DNA from: Chloroflexota bacterium
GTDB lineage: Bacteria; Chloroflexota; Dehalococcoidia; UBA2979
Assembly: GCA_009837285.1 (NCBI GenBank)
Contig: VXTU01000044.1
Coordinates: 1 to 41,244 of the forward strand
DNA length: 41,244 nucleotides
Direction of reading: 5' to 3'
Made by a program: the position numbers and the translations under genes. Below, one piece after another: positions 8,911 through 18,306 of the stretch (its first letter is position 1; each line of letters begins with the position of its first letter). The notes below the pieces were generated by a model. That model did not search any database and was not told where the DNA came from. It saw only the letters and a list, made by a program, of their open reading frames with translations.

Positions 8911-9981
8911 TCACAGCGAGTAGACCTGTCGCTTGTTCCTGATGAGCAGGAGGATGAAGAACGGTGCGCCCACGAAGGCGGTCAGCACGCCGACCCGGAA
9001 CTCGGCCGGCTGGATGATGGTGCGCGCCACCGTGTCGGCCAGGATCACGAAGGCCGCTCCGCCCAGGGCGCTGAGCGGGATCAGCACGCGGTTGTCGGGA
9101 CCCATGATCAGGCGCAGGACGTGCGGCGTGACGAGTCCGACGAATGCGATCGTCCCGCTCACCGCGACGGCCGCCCCGGTGCCCAGGCACGCAGCCGAAA
9201 GCAGTACGGCACGGGTGACCCCGACGCGCACGCCCATCGAGCGAGCCTCATCGTCACCCAGCATCAGCAGGTTCAGGTCCCGGGCCATGAGCAGCAGCAC
9301 GGCGGTGCCGGCGACGATCAGCGGCGTCGCGATGCGGACGTGCTCCCACGAGCGCGCGTCGAGCCCGCCGGCAAGCCAGAACAGGATCTCGCGCAGCGCC
9401 TCGTTGTCTGGCAGGAACAGGACGATCGCGGAGACCACGGCCCCGAGGAAGGCGTTCACCGCGACCCCCGCAAGCAGCAGCGTGGCCATGGAGAAGTGCC
9501 CGCCGACGGCGGCGATCCCGTAGACCAGGAACGCGGCAGCGGTAGCTCCGACGAACGCGAAGAGCGGGAGCGCCAGCAGAAACGCTCCGGCCATGCCCGT
9601 GGCGATCGCGATGACCGCACCGAGCGCCCCGCCCGCGGAGACACCGATGATGCCCGGATCCGCCATGGGGTTGCGGAACAGGCCCTGCATCGTCGCGCCG
9701 GCGACGCCGAGCGCCATGCCGACGGACGCTCCGACAATGATGCGCGGCAGCCGAATCTGCTCGATCACGAGCTGCTCGGTCCGCCCGAAGTCGGGCGTGT
9801 CCACGCCGAGCGACGAGACGACGATCCACGCGACGTGGCTGGTGGGGATGTTGACCGGCCCCATGCTGAGCGAGACGAGGCCGACCCCAAGCACGAGCAC
9901 GGCCAGGATCGACGCGCCGATCGCGAGCCGGGCCACCACACCCATGTGGCGATAACCACGCAATCCCGGTACGGCTGCCAC
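8911..9981 (-). CDS. btuC: BtuC/FecCD-type ABC transporter permease
   Basis: About 356 residues with roughly ten hydrophobic segments. Family signatures include LVIEQIRLPRIIVGASVGMA, GATMQGLFRNPMADPGIIGV, GGHFSMATLLLAGVAVNAF and the C-terminal FVGLVTPHVLRLIMGPDNR. The start is uncertain: GTG at 9981 has AAGGGG (9992-9997) 10 nt upstream and supplies a basic N-terminus; ATG at 9945 would also contain the whole transmembrane core but has no clear ribosome site. The gene starts 20 nt after the chelatase-subunit stop and ends 32 nt before the binding-protein start, consistent with one B12 operon. Confidence 0.88.
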   Translation of the reverse strand: MAAVPGLRGYRHMGVVARLAIGASILAVLVLGVGLVSLSMGPVNIPTSHVAWIVVSSLGVDTPDFGRTEQLVIEQIRLPRIIVGASVGMALGVAGATMQGLFRNPMADPGIIGVSAGGALGAVIAIATGMAGAFLLALPLFAFVGATAAAFLVYGIAAVGGHFSMATLLLAGVAVNAFLGAVVSAIVLFLPDNEALREILFWLAGGLDARSWEHVRIATPLIVAGTAVLLLMARDLNLLMLGDDEARSMGVRVGVTRAVLLSAACLGTGAAVAVSGTIAFVGLVTPHVLRLIMGPDNRVLIPLSALGGAAFVILADTVARTIIQPAEFRVGVLTAFVGAPFFILLLIRNKRQVYSL

Positions 9982-10001
9982 TCTCAAGACACCCCTTGCC
10001 G

Positions 10002-12041
10002 CTACTCGCCGCGCAGCGCGCGCGTCGCGCGCCGCACCGAGTCCGTGAGGGTCGCCTCGTCGGGGTGGTCGAGCGTCACGTAGTCGGCGTCGAGTTCCGA
10101 GGCGAGGCGGTGAGCGAGCCCGAGCTTGACGTAACCCTCTTCGGTATCGATCACCAGGGCGCGCACGCCGAGCGACCGGAACGCGCGGGCCGACTCGATG
10201 GTCGCCTCGGCGGGCCCGAGCGGGCCGCGAGGCGCGTTCGCGCGCCCATCCGTGACCGCGACGAGTAGCGTGATCACGTTCGCCTTGCGTTGCCTCGCGG
10301 CGGCCACCAGCTCGGCCGCCCGGTCGAGTCCGGCCCACAACGGCGTCCGGCCGCCGGTGGGTAACTCGGCGAGTCTCCGGTGGGCCAGCTCAACGCTCCG
10401 GGTCGGCGGCAGCGTCACGGTCGCGTCCGTTCCGCGCACGCTGATGAGCGCGACACGGTCCCGGCTCTGATATGCGTTCATGAGGAGCGAGAAGACCGCG
10501 CCCTTGGTCGCCTCCATCCGGCGCCGCGCCCCCATCGACCCGCTCGCATCGAGCACGAACACGACCAGCGCCGAAGCGTTCGCCTCGCGTTGCTTGACCC
10601 GCACGTCCGAGGCGCGGATCTCGAGGGTGCTCCCGCCGCGGTGACGCTGGTGGGGCGCCGCGGCAACCACCGTGGCCGTGACGTCGAGGTCGCTCATCTC
10701 GCCGTCGGGCAGCCGCGCTCCGACGTGCCGGCCGGCGGAGGTCGCAATCAGGGCCCGGGCCCGGCGGCCCGCCCCGTTGCGAGGCCGATCGTCGAGCCGG
10801 GGAGACTGAGGGGGTTCGACCGGGACAGGGGCTCCGATCGCCGCCTGCTCGTCCGGTCGCGGCGCATCCTGGCCCCCGTCAGGTCGGTCCGCCGCCGCGC
10901 CGTCCGTCTCCTGGCCCGAGGGTTGCTCGTCCTCCGTGTCGACTTCGCGCTCTGTCCCGGGCGGGCTGGACGAGCGCTCGCCACGGTTACTCCGGGTGCG
11001 CTCGAAGTCGTCGAGCACCTCGTCGAGGCGCTGCGTGTCGAGCCGCGGTTCGTCGAACGGCATCCGCCGCAGTCGGTGCGCGAGGGCCAGCCGGGAGGCT
11101 TCGGCGACATCGTCGATCGTGACCTCGTCGCGTTCGGACCACGCCGCGATGGTGCTGGCCGCGCGATGGATCACGATGTCCGCGCGGAGCCCGTCGACGC
11201 CGTGTTCGCGGCAGATGTGCGCGGTCGCCTGGTGCATCTCGTCCGGGACCATGACGCGCGGTAGCGCCTCCTGCGCCGCTCGGATGCGTGCGCGGAGCCG
11301 TTCGTCCTGAACACGCCACGCGTCGATGAAGGCGGCGGGATCGGACTCGAATGCGATCCGGCGCTTCACCACCTCGATGCGGTCTTCCGTGCTGAACTCG
11401 GACTCTGCCTCGACCATCAGCCCGAAGCGGTCGAGCAGCTGTGGGCGTAACTCGCCCTCCTCCGGGTTCATCGTCCCGAGGAGGATGAAGCTGGCGGGGT
11501 GGCTCACCGAGAGGCCGTCGCGTTCGACGTAGTTGCGGCCCATCGCCGCCGCGTCCAGCAGCACGTCGACCAGGTGGTCGCTCAGCAGGTTCACCTCGTC
11601 CACGTAGAGGATGCCGCGATGCGCCGCTGCCAGTATCCCCGGCTCGAAGGCCTGCTCGCCGGTCGAGAGCGCCCGCTCGATGTCGAGCGAGCCCACCACG
11701 CGCTCCTCGGACGCGCCGACGGGGAGTTCGGTGATGCGGACCATGCGCTCGACTGTCTCGATGGGCTCGTCCCGCCCGGAGCAGCCGATGCATGTCCCGA
11801 GCTCTTCCCCCGGACTGCACGAGAACGGGCAGCCGCGGACGACGACCAGCGAGGGAAGCACGCCGGCCAGCGCTCGCACCGCCGTGGACTTCGCTGTCCC
11901 CTTGTTGCCCCGGACGAGCACCCCGCCGATGCGCGGGTTGACCGCGTTCAGCAGCAGCGCGCGCTTCATCGGCTCCTGCGCGACGATCGCGCTGAACGGG
12001 AACCGCGGCTCGGTGGTGAACGGGTCCATTCCCTGCATCAT
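10002..12041 (-). CDS. Fused ChlI-ChlD-type AAA+/vWA chelatase subunit
   Basis: 679 residues joining the motor and coupling parts of a metallochelatase. Residues 14-330 are an AAA+ domain with Walker [10 protein letters not shown] (45-53), the Cys-containing insert [18 protein letters not shown], and Walker [12 protein letters not shown]. Residues about 345-440 are an acidic, Pro-rich linker. Residues about 490-670 form a vWA domain with MIDAS motif DASGSMG. With CobN encoded two genes upstream, it should drive ATP-dependent cobalt insertion into the corrin ring. Magnesium chelatase use is unlikely because no bacteriochlorophyll gene is near. The ATG directly abuts the cobO stop; a third ATG, four codons in, is an alternative start. 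Confidence 0.9.
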   Translation of the reverse strand: MMQGMDPFTTEPRFPFSAIVAQEPMKRALLLNAVNPRIGGVLVRGNKGTAKSTAVRALAGVLPSLVVVRGCPFSCSPGEELGTCIGCSGRDEPIETVERMVRITELPVGASEERVVGSLDIERALSTGEQAFEPGILAAAHRGILYVDEVNLLSDHLVDVLLDAAAMGRNYVERDGLSVSHPASFILLGTMNPEEGELRPQLLDRFGLMVEAESEFSTEDRIEVVKRRIAFESDPAAFIDAWRVQDERLRARIRAAQEALPRVMVPDEMHQATAHICREHGVDGLRADIVIHRAASTIAAWSERDEVTIDDVAEASRLALAHRLRRMPFDEPRLDTQRLDEVLDDFERTRSNRGERSSSPPGTEREVDTEDEQPSGQETDGAAADRPDGGQDAPRPDEQAAIGAPVPVEPPQSPRLDDRPRNGAGRRARALIATSAGRHVGARLPDGEMSDLDVTATVVAAAPHQRHRGGSTLEIRASDVRVKQREANASALVVFVLDASGSMGARRRMEATKGAVFSLLMNAYQSRDRVALISVRGTDATVTLPPTRSVELAHRRLAELPTGGRTPLWAGLDRAAELVAAARQRKANVITLLVAVTDGRANAPRGPLGPAEATIESARAFRSLGVRALVIDTEEGYVKLGLAHRLASELDADYVTLDHPDEATLTDSVRRATRALRGE

Positions 12042-12635
12042 TCAGAACTCGATCCCGGGTTGTGCGCGGATACCCTGTTCCCGGAAGGGGTGCTTGACCA
12101 GCGACATCTCGGTCACAAGGTCGGCGTACTCGACCAGCTGCGCGGGCGCGTAGCGCCCGGTGATGACGAGGTGCATCAGCTCCGGCTTGTGCTCCCGCAG
12201 CCATGCGACCGCCTCGTCCACGTCGAGCCAGCCGTAGTGCAGCGGGTACGTGAACTCGTCGAGCACCAGCAGGTCGAAGCGGTGCGCCTCGATGTACTCC
12301 CGGGCCCGCTCCCAGCCCGCCACGGCGAGCGCCGCGGACTCATCGAGGTCCTTGCTCTTCCATGTCCATCCGTCGCCGGATCCCTCCACGTGGATGCCGG
12401 CGTCGCGCGCGGCGCGGATCTCACCGAAGTTGGCGGTGTCGGGCTTGATGAACTGCAGCACACCCACCCGCATCTTGCGGCCGCGCGCCCGGAACGCCAT
12501 CCCGAACGCGGCGGTCGTCTTGCCCTTGCCTTCGCCCGTGTTGACGATCACGAGCCCCTTGCGCCGCTTCGCCTTCCGTACGTCGCGCCGGTAGGCCTCG
12601 GCCTCGCTGACCCCGCCCTCGTCCGTGGGTGTCAT
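12042..12635 (-). CDS. cobO: Corrinoid adenosyltransferase (CobO/BtuR/CobA family)
   Basis: 197 residues. Transfers the adenosyl group of ATP to cob(I)yrinate diamide or cobinamide. The P-loop GEGKGKTT (34-41) follows KGLVIVNT; other family marks are VGVLQFIKPD, LLVLDEFTYPLHYGWLD and VITGRYAPAQLVEYADLVTE, with the usual C-terminal PFREQGIRAQPGIEF. The ATG shares four bases with the cobN stop (ATGA), so translation is coupled to the chelatase. Longer in-frame readings upstream lie inside cobN and are rejected. Confidence 0.95.
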   Translation of the reverse strand: MTPTDEGGVSEAEAYRRDVRKAKRRKGLVIVNTGEGKGKTTAAFGMAFRARGRKMRVGVLQFIKPDTANFGEIRAARDAGIHVEGSGDGWTWKSKDLDESAALAVAGWERAREYIEAHRFDLLVLDEFTYPLHYGWLDVDEAVAWLREHKPELMHLVITGRYAPAQLVEYADLVTEMSLVKHPFREQGIRAQPGIEF

Positions 12636-15600
12636 CCCGAGACCCGCCCCATCTCCGCGGGGCGCTCGCCCAGGCCCTCGATGTCGCCCTCGGCCGCCAG
12701 CAAGGCGGACTCGATGGCGGCGCGCGTCTCCGCTTCGGGGGAGGCCCACAGGCCGCGCTGGATCGCCTCCAGCAGACGCTCGGCGATGTCGCGCCGGGCC
12801 CACGGGTTGCTCGCCGCGAAGAACTCGGCCATCGATTCGTCCAGAAGGTACTGCTGCGTGACCTGCTCGTACTGCCAGTCGTGCACCACCTGCGCGGTCG
12901 CGTCGTAGCCGAACAGGTAGTCGACCGTGGCCGCCACCTCGAGGGCGCCTTTGTAGCCGTGGCGCTTCATCGCCTCGATCCACTTGGGATTGACGACGCG
13001 CGACCGAAACACGCGGTTCGCCTCCTCCTGGAGCGAGCGCACGCGCGGCTGGTCCGGATCCTGGGTGTCGCCGAAGTAGCGCTGCGGATTGCGCCCCGTC
13101 AGGGCACGGATCGTGGCGATCATCCCGCCGTGGAACTGCATGTAGTCGTCGGAGTCGAAGATGTCGTGTTCGCGGTTGTCCTGGTTCTTGACCGCGATCG
13201 CGACCGTCGAGAGTGCGTCGCGGAACGCCGTCCGCGCGTCCGCGCCGAACTCGGCTCGGGTGTAGGCGTATCCGCCCCAGTTCACATACGTCTCGGCCAG
13301 GTCGGCGTCGTCGCGCCAGTTGCGCTCGTCGATGAGCTGCAGGATGCCGGCCCCGTAGGTGCCGGGTGGGCTGCCGAAGATGCGGTACCCGGCGTCACGC
13401 CATGCCTCCGCTTCGGTCGCCCCTTGCAGGCGCAGCCGTTCCGCGTGGGCCAGCCGGTTCGCCCGCACGAAGTTGTCGTGCGGCGATTCGTCCAGGCTGG
13501 AGACACGCTCGACCGCGTCGTCGATCAGCGCGATGGCATGCGGGAACGCGTCGCGGAAGAACCCCGAAATGCGGCACACCACGTCGATGCGCGGCCGGCC
13601 GAGTTCGGCGAGCGGGATCACCTCGACGCCCGTAACGCGGCGGCTCTCGGGCTGCCAGACGGGACGTACGCCGAGCAACGCGAGCACCTGCGCGATGTCG
13701 TCGCCCGAGGTGCGCATCGCTGATGTACCCCAGATCGAGATGCCCACGGAGCGTGGCGGCTGTCCCTGTTCGCGGACATAGCGCTCGACCACCCCCTGCG
13801 CCAGGTCCTGCCCCACCTGCCAGGCCGTTGAGCTCGGGATCGAGCGCGGGTCGACGGCGTAGAAGTTGCGCCCGGTGGGCAGCACGTGCGCCATCCCACG
13901 GGTAGGCGCGCCGCTCGGCCCGGACGGGACGTAGCGCCCCTCGAGCGCGGAGAGGATGTGCAGCATCTCCTCGTCGGTCCGGCGCAGCGCGGGGACCAGC
14001 CGCTCACAGACGAACGCCAGCGTCTCGCGGACACTCGCCTGGCCGTCGGTGTCCGTCGCACCCGCCAGCAGCCCGGCGACGGTGCGTTCGGCATGCGCCG
14101 CGTCGAAGCTGACGCGGTCGAGTTCGCGCAGCACCCTCCTCGTGAGTTCCTGCACGGCGTCCAGAGCGGACGCGTTCGACTCGATGGGGATGCCGGAAGC
14201 CGCGGCGAGCGCGTCGAGCGGGACGCCGGGACGTTGCCCGGGCGCACGCAGCGCCTCCGGTACATCGAGGCCGTATGCGGCCCCGATGCCCGTGCGCAGG
14301 CTCGGGACGGTGCCGTTCGCCAGGCGCACCAGCATGAGGAGCGTATCTATCAGGCGCTCGCCGTCCGGGGGCCGGCCCAGCACGTGCAGACCGTCGCGGA
14401 TCGGCGCGGTCCCCAGCTCGTGCAGGTAGGCATGGATCGCCTCCACGAGGTGTGCGAACTGGTTACCCGACAGGTCCGAGATCGAGTACGGCACGCCGTC
14501 CTCGTGCGTCGTCGGATCCCACTCGTGGGTGTGGTCCTCGGCGTTGTCGGCATTCAGCAGCGTGCCGAGGTCCTTGTCGAGGTCAGCTTCGCGGAGCAGC
14601 GCCCAGATCTGCTGCTGCAGCAACGGCAGCTTGTCCGGGTCGGTGCGCTCCAGGAGGTAGTACTCGTCGACCAGCCGCCCGAGCTGGTCCAGCTCGCCGT
14701 ATGTATCGGCGGTGGTCATGGGCGGCGGCAGGTGGTCCACGATGGTGGCGTGGGCCCGCCGCTTCGCAGCGGCGCCCTCGCCAGGATCGTCGACGATGAA
14801 CGGGTAGATCAGCGGCAGGTCGCCGAGGAACAGGTCCGGGTAGCACTCCTCGGACAGTCCGACGCCCTTGCCGGGTAGCCACTCCAGCGAGCCGTGCTTG
14901 CCCATGTGGACGATCGCGTCGGCGCCGAATCCTCCGGCGGACTCGGGCTCGGCCAGCCAGCGGTACATCGCGTGGTACGGGTACGGCGGTGCGAGGTCCG
15001 GCTTGTGCATGATCGCCGTCTTGTCCATGCCGTACCCGCGCGGTGGCTGGACCGCGACGAAGACGTTGCCGAATCGCAGCCCGGCGAGCGCCACCGTTCC
15101 GGAGTCATCGATGTAGTGGCCACCCGGAGGCGCGCCCCACTGGTCCTGCATCTCCGAGGCGCGCCGGGCAGGGAGCTCGTCGAACCACGCGGCGTGGCGG
15201 TCCGGCGGCACACGGGCCAAGGCAGAACGCAGCTGCTCCTCCGTCAACAGGTCACGGTCGTAATGCCCGCGTTCCACGAGCAGCGCCATCATCGCGTCGG
15301 AGTCGGGCGGCAACTCCCCAACCGTGTAGCCGGAGTCACGCAGCCGCCCCAGCAGCTCGAGCAGCGACGCGGGCGAGTCGAGGCCGACCGCATTCGCGAT
15401 CCGGGCAGCCTTGGCGTTGTGGTTCGTCAGGACCACCACGACCCGCTTCTCGGAGGGGGGGATGTGGCGCAGCGATGCAAGCCGCGAGGCCATACCCATC
15501 ACCCGGTCCGCCCGGTCGGCGACGGCGCCGCGGCGCGTGACGCTCTCCCCGTGCGGCCCGGTGGTCTCCTCCTTGAACGCGACGGGAACGCCGATGATGC

Positions 15601-17047
15601 GGCCGTCGAGTTCCGGGATCGCGACATTCATCGCCACGTCCAGCGGGGGAAGGCCGTTCTCGGATTCTTGCCATCGCTCGGCGGTGATGCCGGCGTTGAT
15701 GGCCTGTAGCTGCGGCACGTCCATACGCCGCAGGACCTCGGTGGCCCACTCATCCTCGGCTCGGTCTTCCGGCGACGAGGCGCCCATCGCGAACGACATC
15801 GTGTGGACCACCGCATCCACGAGGGGCCGCCCCGTGCTGTCGAGGAAGTACGAGCAGGCGGCGGGTATGCCGCCGTCGCCGGTCTCCGCTGCGTCGTCCT
15901 TCAGGGAGTAGGCATAGACCGGCAGCACGTTGAGGCCCGCCGCCTCGCCCGCCTCGACGAGCACGTCGACGAAGTCGGTGTCGCCCGCGAGCCAGTACGA
16001 GCGGTAGAAGGTGAGACCCACCGTGGGCCTCGACGGGTCAGCGATGGCCAACCAGTCGTCGAGGTCGCCACTCGACACGCGCGGATGGTAGACGCCGGTG
16101 CGCGGCTGTTCCGCCGGCGGGTCGTAGCCGATCCCGGTAGCGAGCAGGTGGTCGCTCAGGAAGTAGAGGCACTGGCGGAAGTTCTCGACCCCGCCGAGCT
16201 GGAGGTACGCCTTCGCCTCGTGCGCGATCGCCACGCCGGTGTTCGAGTAGGCGGTCAGCTCCGGGTCGAGATCGTCGGTGGCAGGCATCGCGACGAACCA
16301 CTGCGTGTTGCGGTCGATCATTGCGGCCAGGCGCTGGAATCCGGGTAGGCCCGCGGCGCCACCGTAGACCTTCACCAGCACGATCTCCGCGGAGGGCACC
16401 ACGGACTCGAAGAACGCGACCGCCTCCGCCTCGTCCTGCAGGTGCGCGACGTTGACCACCTGTAGCGGCGGGAGCTGCTCGTCGAGGTCCCCGGAGACAG
16501 CGGACGCCATGACCACGTCGGTATCGGCGTGTGTCAGCACCAGGATGCCCTCGCGACGTGTCACGGCCTCGTCATGCTCTTCCGGAGGCGAGGTCGGGTC
16601 GGCCGACTTGCCGTCCGTGCGGACGGCCGAGAAGGCGAGGTCGCGCAGCGCGGCGGGAGGCGGGAGCCAGCGCTCCTCCGCGACCAGCGTTTCGATGTAG
16701 TCGTAGAGCTCGACGATCCGCTGCTCCGTATTCATCGAGTGGAAGAACGTCGTCGTTCCCTCGAACAGCAGCATGCAGACGTTCGCGAGCGGGCAGGGCC
16801 CGAGGCACCCCGCCATGTTGAGGTGCACCTGGTTGCGGATGCGGCGGCGTTCCCACTCCTCGTGATAGAGGTCGAAGTGCCCCTCGGGCTTGCCGTCCTC
16901 CTCACGTCCGCAGCAGCAGCCGAACCGGCAGACGAAGAGCTGCCCCATCTGCCGGTTGACGTTGACCATCTTGCCGTCGGCGCGCGTGACGATGTTGCGC
17001 GCCCTGCGCGCGGGTCTCGGCCCTCCGACCCACTCGAGGTTAGTCAC
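12632..17047 (-). CDS. cobN: Cobaltochelatase CobN with N-terminal ferredoxin-like domain
   Basis: 1471 residues, about 200 longer than an ordinary CobN. Residues about 30-140 form a Cys-rich module (Cys40, 44, 45, 46, 81, 85, 91; MAGCLGPCPLANVC) typical of thioredoxin-like [2Fe-2S] ferredoxins. The remainder is a full CobN/ChlH-type large subunit (for example PTVGLTFYRSYWLAGDTDFV, HMGKHGSLEWLPGKGVGLSE, WGTSAMRTSGDDIAQVLALL) that binds hydrogenobyrinate diamide and cobalt. GTG at 17047 is the chosen start, with GGAG about 10 nt upstream; Met27 would still keep the Cys module. It heads the riboswitch-led operon and overlaps cobO by four bases. The purpose of the Fe-S-like module is not evident: redox sensing, cobalt delivery or electron transfer are all possible. 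Confidence 0.94.
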   Translation of the reverse strand: MTNLEWVGGPRPARRARNIVTRADGKMVNVNRQMGQLFVCRFGCCCGREEDGKPEGHFDLYHEEWERRRIRNQVHLNMAGCLGPCPLANVCMLLFEGTTTFFHSMNTEQRIVELYDYIETLVAEERWLPPPAALRDLAFSAVRTDGKSADPTSPPEEHDEAVTRREGILVLTHADTDVVMASAVSGDLDEQLPPLQVVNVAHLQDEAEAVAFFESVVPSAEIVLVKVYGGAAGLPGFQRLAAMIDRNTQWFVAMPATDDLDPELTAYSNTGVAIAHEAKAYLQLGGVENFRQCLYFLSDHLLATGIGYDPPAEQPRTGVYHPRVSSGDLDDWLAIADPSRPTVGLTFYRSYWLAGDTDFVDVLVEAGEAAGLNVLPVYAYSLKDDAAETGDGGIPAACSYFLDSTGRPLVDAVVHTMSFAMGASSPEDRAEDEWATEVLRRMDVPQLQAINAGITAERWQESENGLPPLDVAMNVAIPELDGRIIGVPVAFKEETTGPHGESVTRRGAVADRADRVMGMASRLASLRHIPPSEKRVVVVLTNHNAKAARIANAVGLDSPASLLELLGRLRDSGYTVGELPPDSDAMMALLVERGHYDRDLLTEEQLRSALARVPPDRHAAWFDELPARRASEMQDQWGAPPGGHYIDDSGTVALAGLRFGNVFVAVQPPRGYGMDKTAIMHKPDLAPPYPYHAMYRWLAEPESAGGFGADAIVHMGKHGSLEWLPGKGVGLSEECYPDLFLGDLPLIYPFIVDDPGEGAAAKRRAHATIVDHLPPPMTTADTYGELDQLGRLVDEYYLLERTDPDKLPLLQQQIWALLREADLDKDLGTLLNADNAEDHTHEWDPTTHEDGVPYSISDLSGNQFAHLVEAIHAYLHELGTAPIRDGLHVLGRPPDGERLIDTLLMLVRLANGTVPSLRTGIGAAYGLDVPEALRAPGQRPGVPLDALAAASGIPIESNASALDAVQELTRRVLRELDRVSFDAAHAERTVAGLLAGATDTDGQASVRETLAFVCERLVPALRRTDEEMLHILSALEGRYVPSGPSGAPTRGMAHVLPTGRNFYAVDPRSIPSSTAWQVGQDLAQGVVERYVREQGQPPRSVGISIWGTSAMRTSGDDIAQVLALLGVRPVWQPESRRVTGVEVIPLAELGRPRIDVVCRISGFFRDAFPHAIALIDDAVERVSSLDESPHDNFVRANRLAHAERLRLQGATEAEAWRDAGYRIFGSPPGTYGAGILQLIDERNWRDDADLAETYVNWGGYAYTRAEFGADARTAFRDALSTVAIAVKNQDNREHDIFDSDDYMQFHGGMIATIRALTGRNPQRYFGDTQDPDQPRVRSLQEEANRVFRSRVVNPKWIEAMKRHGYKGALEVAATVDYLFGYDATAQVVHDWQYEQVTQQYLLDESMAEFFAASNPWARRDIAERLLEAIQRGLWASPEAETRAAIESALLAAEGDIEGLGERPAEMGRVSG

Positions 17048-17202
17048 CGCGCCGCCACTCCGTCCGCGGTTGTGGCCGGGGCGTGCGGCCCGCCCATCTC
17101 CGGGAGCGCGAAGGCTCCGCCGTGGTCGGGGAGCGGAGCACGCCCTCCATCAACCCGGTGACCATTCGCGTGCCCGTTTCGTTGCCGCTCTTGGAGCGGA
17201 AG

Positions 17203-17230
17203 CCACAAGAAACCCCCCTCGCGGGGGGTG
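17203..17230 (-). terminator. Intrinsic terminator between riboswitch aptamer and cobN
   Basis: On the minus strand CCCCCC (17228-17223) pairs with GGGGGG (17218-17213) across a GCGA loop, and is followed immediately by TTTCTTGT. It lies about 55 nt past the aptamer and 160 nt before cobN, the position expected for a switch-controlled expression platform. B12 binding should favour termination; that polarity is family knowledge, not visible here. Confidence 0.8.
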
Positions 17231-17284
17231 GAAGGGAGTGGGCTCGATTCCGGCCGACTCGCCCTCACCCGTACCGCGCGGGCT

Positions 17285-17425
17285 GGACGTCTCGCTGCGT
17301 TTCGGCGACCTGGCTGACCGCCCGCGAGGGCGGATCACAGTTGCGGGACAGCGCCGGATTCGCACCGGCTTCGCTACTTCGCAGCGATTGGGAGCGTACT
17401 ACCGCTGTAGCCGCGGTGGCAATGT
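17285..17425 (-). promoter_or_regulatory. Cobalamin riboswitch aptamer
   Basis: The 445-nt gap between cbiE and cobN (17048-17492) holds no gene but contains this RNA element. On the minus strand the core reads GAAGCCGGTGCGAATCCGGC and then GCTGTCCCGCAACTGT, the conserved centre of B12 riboswitches (forward positions 17341-17376). It is followed by a GC-rich stem and GGTCAGCCAGGTCGCC (17304-17319), a slightly divergent B12 box. A 5' paired region (about 17400-17420) completes the fold. Its placement implies that adenosylcobalamin or a related corrinoid represses the cobN-cobO-chelatase-importer run. Exact boundaries are approximate. Confidence 0.9.
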
Positions 17426-17492
17426 TCGCGGGGCCTGCGGAGCGTGCCGTCGGGCGTGGTCGGCGCTCGAACGATCCTCGCGCCCGGCCGGC

Positions 17493-18155
17493 CTACGGGC
17501 CGACCGGGAAGACGAGGATCGTCAGGTCGCTCCACTCGGTGGCGTCCGAGGCGAGCGACGCAAGGCTCCGCTCGGCGATGCGTTCGCCGGGCAACGAGAG
17601 CCGCTCCAGCACATGCACCGAGGTGTCCGGGGAGACGCCCGCATCGAGCAGTACCTCGGCGATCCTGCGCGGCATGAGGTCGTACGGACGCGGCAGCACG
17701 ATGAGGTGCCGTTCGCCGCTACGCAGCGACTCGATCAGGTCGTTCAAGCCTGCCTCGTGTCCGTCGCGGACGTGCAGTGTGATGAACAGTGAGCGCTCCA
17801 TCGCGAGCCCCAGGCGAGCGCACGCCACCTGCACGGAGCTGACGCCGGGGATCAGCTCCACTTCCGCCCGCTGGCGGACGCGTGCGACGAGCTCCCCGGC
17901 GGAGAAGTTGAGATCGCCCCATGCGCACACCACGCATTGCTTGCCGCTCCGGGCGTGCGCGGCGAGCTGGTCGAGGACCTGGTCCTGGTCGGCGTAGGTC
18001 ATCGGCATGGCGGCGCCGCGGATCCACCGGCTCACCGGCTCGAGCACCGTTCCGAATGCCGCGACGTAGTCGGCGTCCTCGATGGCGGTGCGCCCCTTCA
18101 GCGTGAGGAGCTCCGGGTCACCCGGTCCAATGCCTACCATCACGATGGTCGCCAC
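17493..18155 (-). CDS. cbiE: CbiE-like precorrin C5 methyltransferase (tetrapyrrole methylase family)
   Basis: 220 residues. GTG at 18155 has GGAG 8 nt upstream and places the family motif VGIGPGDPELLTLKGRTAIE near the N-terminus. The middle holds LIPGVSSVQVACARLGLAME, and the C-terminal third resembles the CbiE half of CobL. Predicted role: SAM-dependent methylation at C5 of (cobalt-)precorrin-7. The SAM-side loop is atypical (CAWGDLNFSAGEL, where GDP is usual), so function may be altered. No CbiT partner is in the window. It lies upstream of the riboswitch and is therefore not obviously under the same control. Another corrin methylase is the main alternative. Confidence 0.72.
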   Translation of the reverse strand: MATIVMVGIGPGDPELLTLKGRTAIEDADYVAAFGTVLEPVSRWIRGAAMPMTYADQDQVLDQLAAHARSGKQCVVCAWGDLNFSAGELVARVRQRAEVELIPGVSSVQVACARLGLAMERSLFITLHVRDGHEAGLNDLIESLRSGERHLIVLPRPYDLMPRRIAEVLLDAGVSPDTSVHVLERLSLPGERIAERSLASLASDATEWSDLTILVFPVGP

Positions 18156-18179
18156 GAGGGCATCTCCACTCACGCACCC

Positions 18180-18306
18180 GGCGGCTCCGCAGCCGCCGTG
18201 GCCGCCCACGATACCCCGCCGCGGCCGAGCCGCCATGCGTGCGCGTCGGCGCCGCGCTGGGCGGCGCCGCAGAGCCTGGCAGCGGGTACCGGCGCCGACA
18301 GGCGCC
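18180..18306. other. Intergenic region with several perfect GC hairpins
   Basis: The 165-nt gap 18156-18320 contains GGCGGCT (18180-18186) pairing with AGCCGCC (18191-18197) and a self-complementary GGCGCC-GACA-GGCGCC near 18291-18306, plus another GGCGCC pair between them. There is no T-run. They may terminate the upstream membrane-protein transcript or form part of the cbiE leader. I found no second B12 box here. Confidence 0.35.

Noticed and set aside
8879-9190. Longer N-terminus for the binding protein
   Set aside because: It would overlap the permease gene and bury the lipoprotein signal; the ATG at 8878 has both lipobox and ribosome site.
6773-9981. Ferric-siderophore or haem importer
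   Set aside because: The protein family allows it, but the riboswitch and gene packing with cobN and cobO favour a corrinoid importer.
8779-10083. 434-residue plus-strand frame opposite the importer genes
   Set aside because: Low-complexity Arg/Asp/Gln/His-rich translation antisense to btuC and btuF.
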